Of a stretch of 6,977 bases of DNA, positions 6,740 to 6,977 are shown piece by piece. Position numbers and translations under genes: made by a program. The stretch is from Clostridium sp. (GTDB lineage: Bacteria > Bacillota > Clostridia > Lachnospirales > Lachnospiraceae). Location: the NCBI GenBank assembly GCA_004554205.1, contig SFNH01000097.1, forward strand, positions 1-6,977, given 5' to 3'. The notes beneath the pieces were generated by a model that did no database searches, was not told the origin of the DNA, and was given only the letters and a program-made list of their open reading frames with translations. Each line of letters opens with the position of its first letter. Positions within the stretch are counted from its first letter, which is position 1.

Positions 6740-6768
6740 ATACTACTATTATTAGGTAATAATGTCAA
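6740..6768 (-). promoter_or_regulatory. Sigma-A-type promoter for the MATE-mntP operon
   Basis: On the minus strand a perfect TTGACA (6768-6763) and TAGTAT (6745-6740) are separated by 17 bases. The -10 box is 32 bases upstream of the MATE start codon. Confidence 0.7.
6748..6763. promoter_or_regulatory. Candidate repressor operator in the MATE promoter
   Basis: ATTATTA-GG-TAATAAT is a perfect inverted repeat with 7-base arms and a 2-base centre. It fills almost the whole spacer between the -35 and -10 boxes, where a bound dimeric repressor would block RNA polymerase. Size, AT-richness and place suit a MarR- or TetR-type regulator, as is common for multidrug exporters. No regulator gene is in the window. 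Confidence 0.55.
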
Positions 6769-6824
6769 TGGGAAGTTGGTAACAGTTCAGCGTAGGATTT
6801 TGCACTTGCTGCCAAAATATTTGC

Positions 6825-6896
6825 TTTTGTTCGGTCGCGGGCGGCGTTTTCGTTTTTGTTCGGTCGCCGGCCACAGTTTTCTCTTTTGTTCGGTCG
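6825..6896. repeat. Three-copy 29/30-base tandem repeat
   Basis: The 13-mer TTTTGTTCGGTCG occurs at 6825-6837, 6854-6866 and 6884-6896, each followed by two variable bases and GG. The first two units also share a downstream GTTTTC. There are no unique spacers of CRISPR type. Copies of GTAACWGTTCAG at 6779-6790 and 6917-6928 bracket the array. Confidence 0.8.
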
Positions 6897-6914
6897 ACGG
6901 ATGTAAAACTTTTG

Positions 6915-6945
6915 CTGTAACTGTTCAGTGCCTTCACAGTTACAG
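6915..6945. repeat. Hairpin with 10-base perfect stem
   Basis: CTGTAACTGT (6915-6924) and ACAGTTACAG (6936-6945) pair perfectly around an 11-base loop. No T-run follows on either strand, so it is not a typical intrinsic terminator; it is more likely part of the dispersed repeat. Confidence 0.6.
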
Positions 6946-6961
6946 GCAAAAATCCATGAAA

Positions 6962-6976
6962 ATTGCCTTCGGCAAT
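6962..6976. repeat. Short hairpin at the window edge
   Basis: ATTGCC-TTC-GGCAAT forms a 6-base stem with a 3-base loop. The element may extend beyond the window, so its function cannot be judged. Confidence 0.4.
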
Positions 6977-6977
6977 G

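Larger units (their letters stand above)
6765..6977 (-). other. Open 70-codon frame running off the window edge, probably repeat DNA
   Basis: A minus-strand frame enters from the right edge without a start and stops with TGA at 6767-6765, inside the -35 box of the MATE promoter. It reads through the tandem repeat, giving RRPNK-type units. A second open frame (TTG start, 6949 to 6752) overlaps it. Two of the tandem units are 29 bases apart and two are 30, so the repeat changes protein frame between copies. That argues against coding. No known family is recognised. Confidence 0.3.

Noticed and set aside
6825..6896. Possible CRISPR array (repeats at about 30-base period)
   Set aside because: The core is 13 bases, between-core sequence is only about 17 bases and partly shared, only three units exist and no cas gene is nearby.
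6752..6949. Minus-strand 65-codon frame starting at TTG
   Set aside because: No ATG and no ribosome binding site; it crosses the tandem repeat and the MATE promoter and competes with another open frame on the same strand.

Overview
The window looks like chromosome from a Gram-positive anaerobe of the Clostridia, most likely Lachnospiraceae. This rests on the gene families, strong AGGAGG-type ribosome binding sites, sigma-A-type promoters with 17-base spacers, moderate G+C genes and AT-rich intergenic DNA. The genus is an inference from style; no rRNA or marker comparison is possible here.

Layout: bases 1-395 are repeat-like DNA, including a fold-back (inverted) repeat centred near 277/278. 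A clear promoter (397-425) then drives a two-gene plus-strand operon: a Gfo/Idh/MocA-family NAD(P)-dependent oxidoreductase (480-1454) and tyrosyl-tRNA synthetase tyrS (1482-2705). Facing it, with a 10-base gap, is a minus-strand DUF362 protein carrying two 4Fe-4S clusters (stop 2716, preferred start 3849). Divergent from that, across about 200 bases holding two promoters and an 11-base-period direct repeat, is a small exported protein of unknown function (4055-4720). The right part is a minus-strand operon: a MATE-family multidrug/cation efflux transporter (6707 to 5319) followed after 16 bases by the manganese exporter mntP (5302 to 4745). A 16-base perfect palindrome sits between the -35 and -10 boxes of its promoter and is a strong operator candidate. 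From about 6770 to the window end there is again repeat-like DNA with a 29/30-base tandem repeat and hairpins.

How the genes fit together: tyrS is housekeeping and shares a transcript with an oxidoreductase of unknown substrate. MATE and MntP are both membrane exporters and are probably co-regulated. The DUF362 and exported-protein genes share a regulatory region but no pathway can be assigned. No gene cassette here clearly forms a new system. The least explained material is the repeat DNA at the two window ends, which shares three short collinear blocks in inverted orientation, and the candidate MATE operator.
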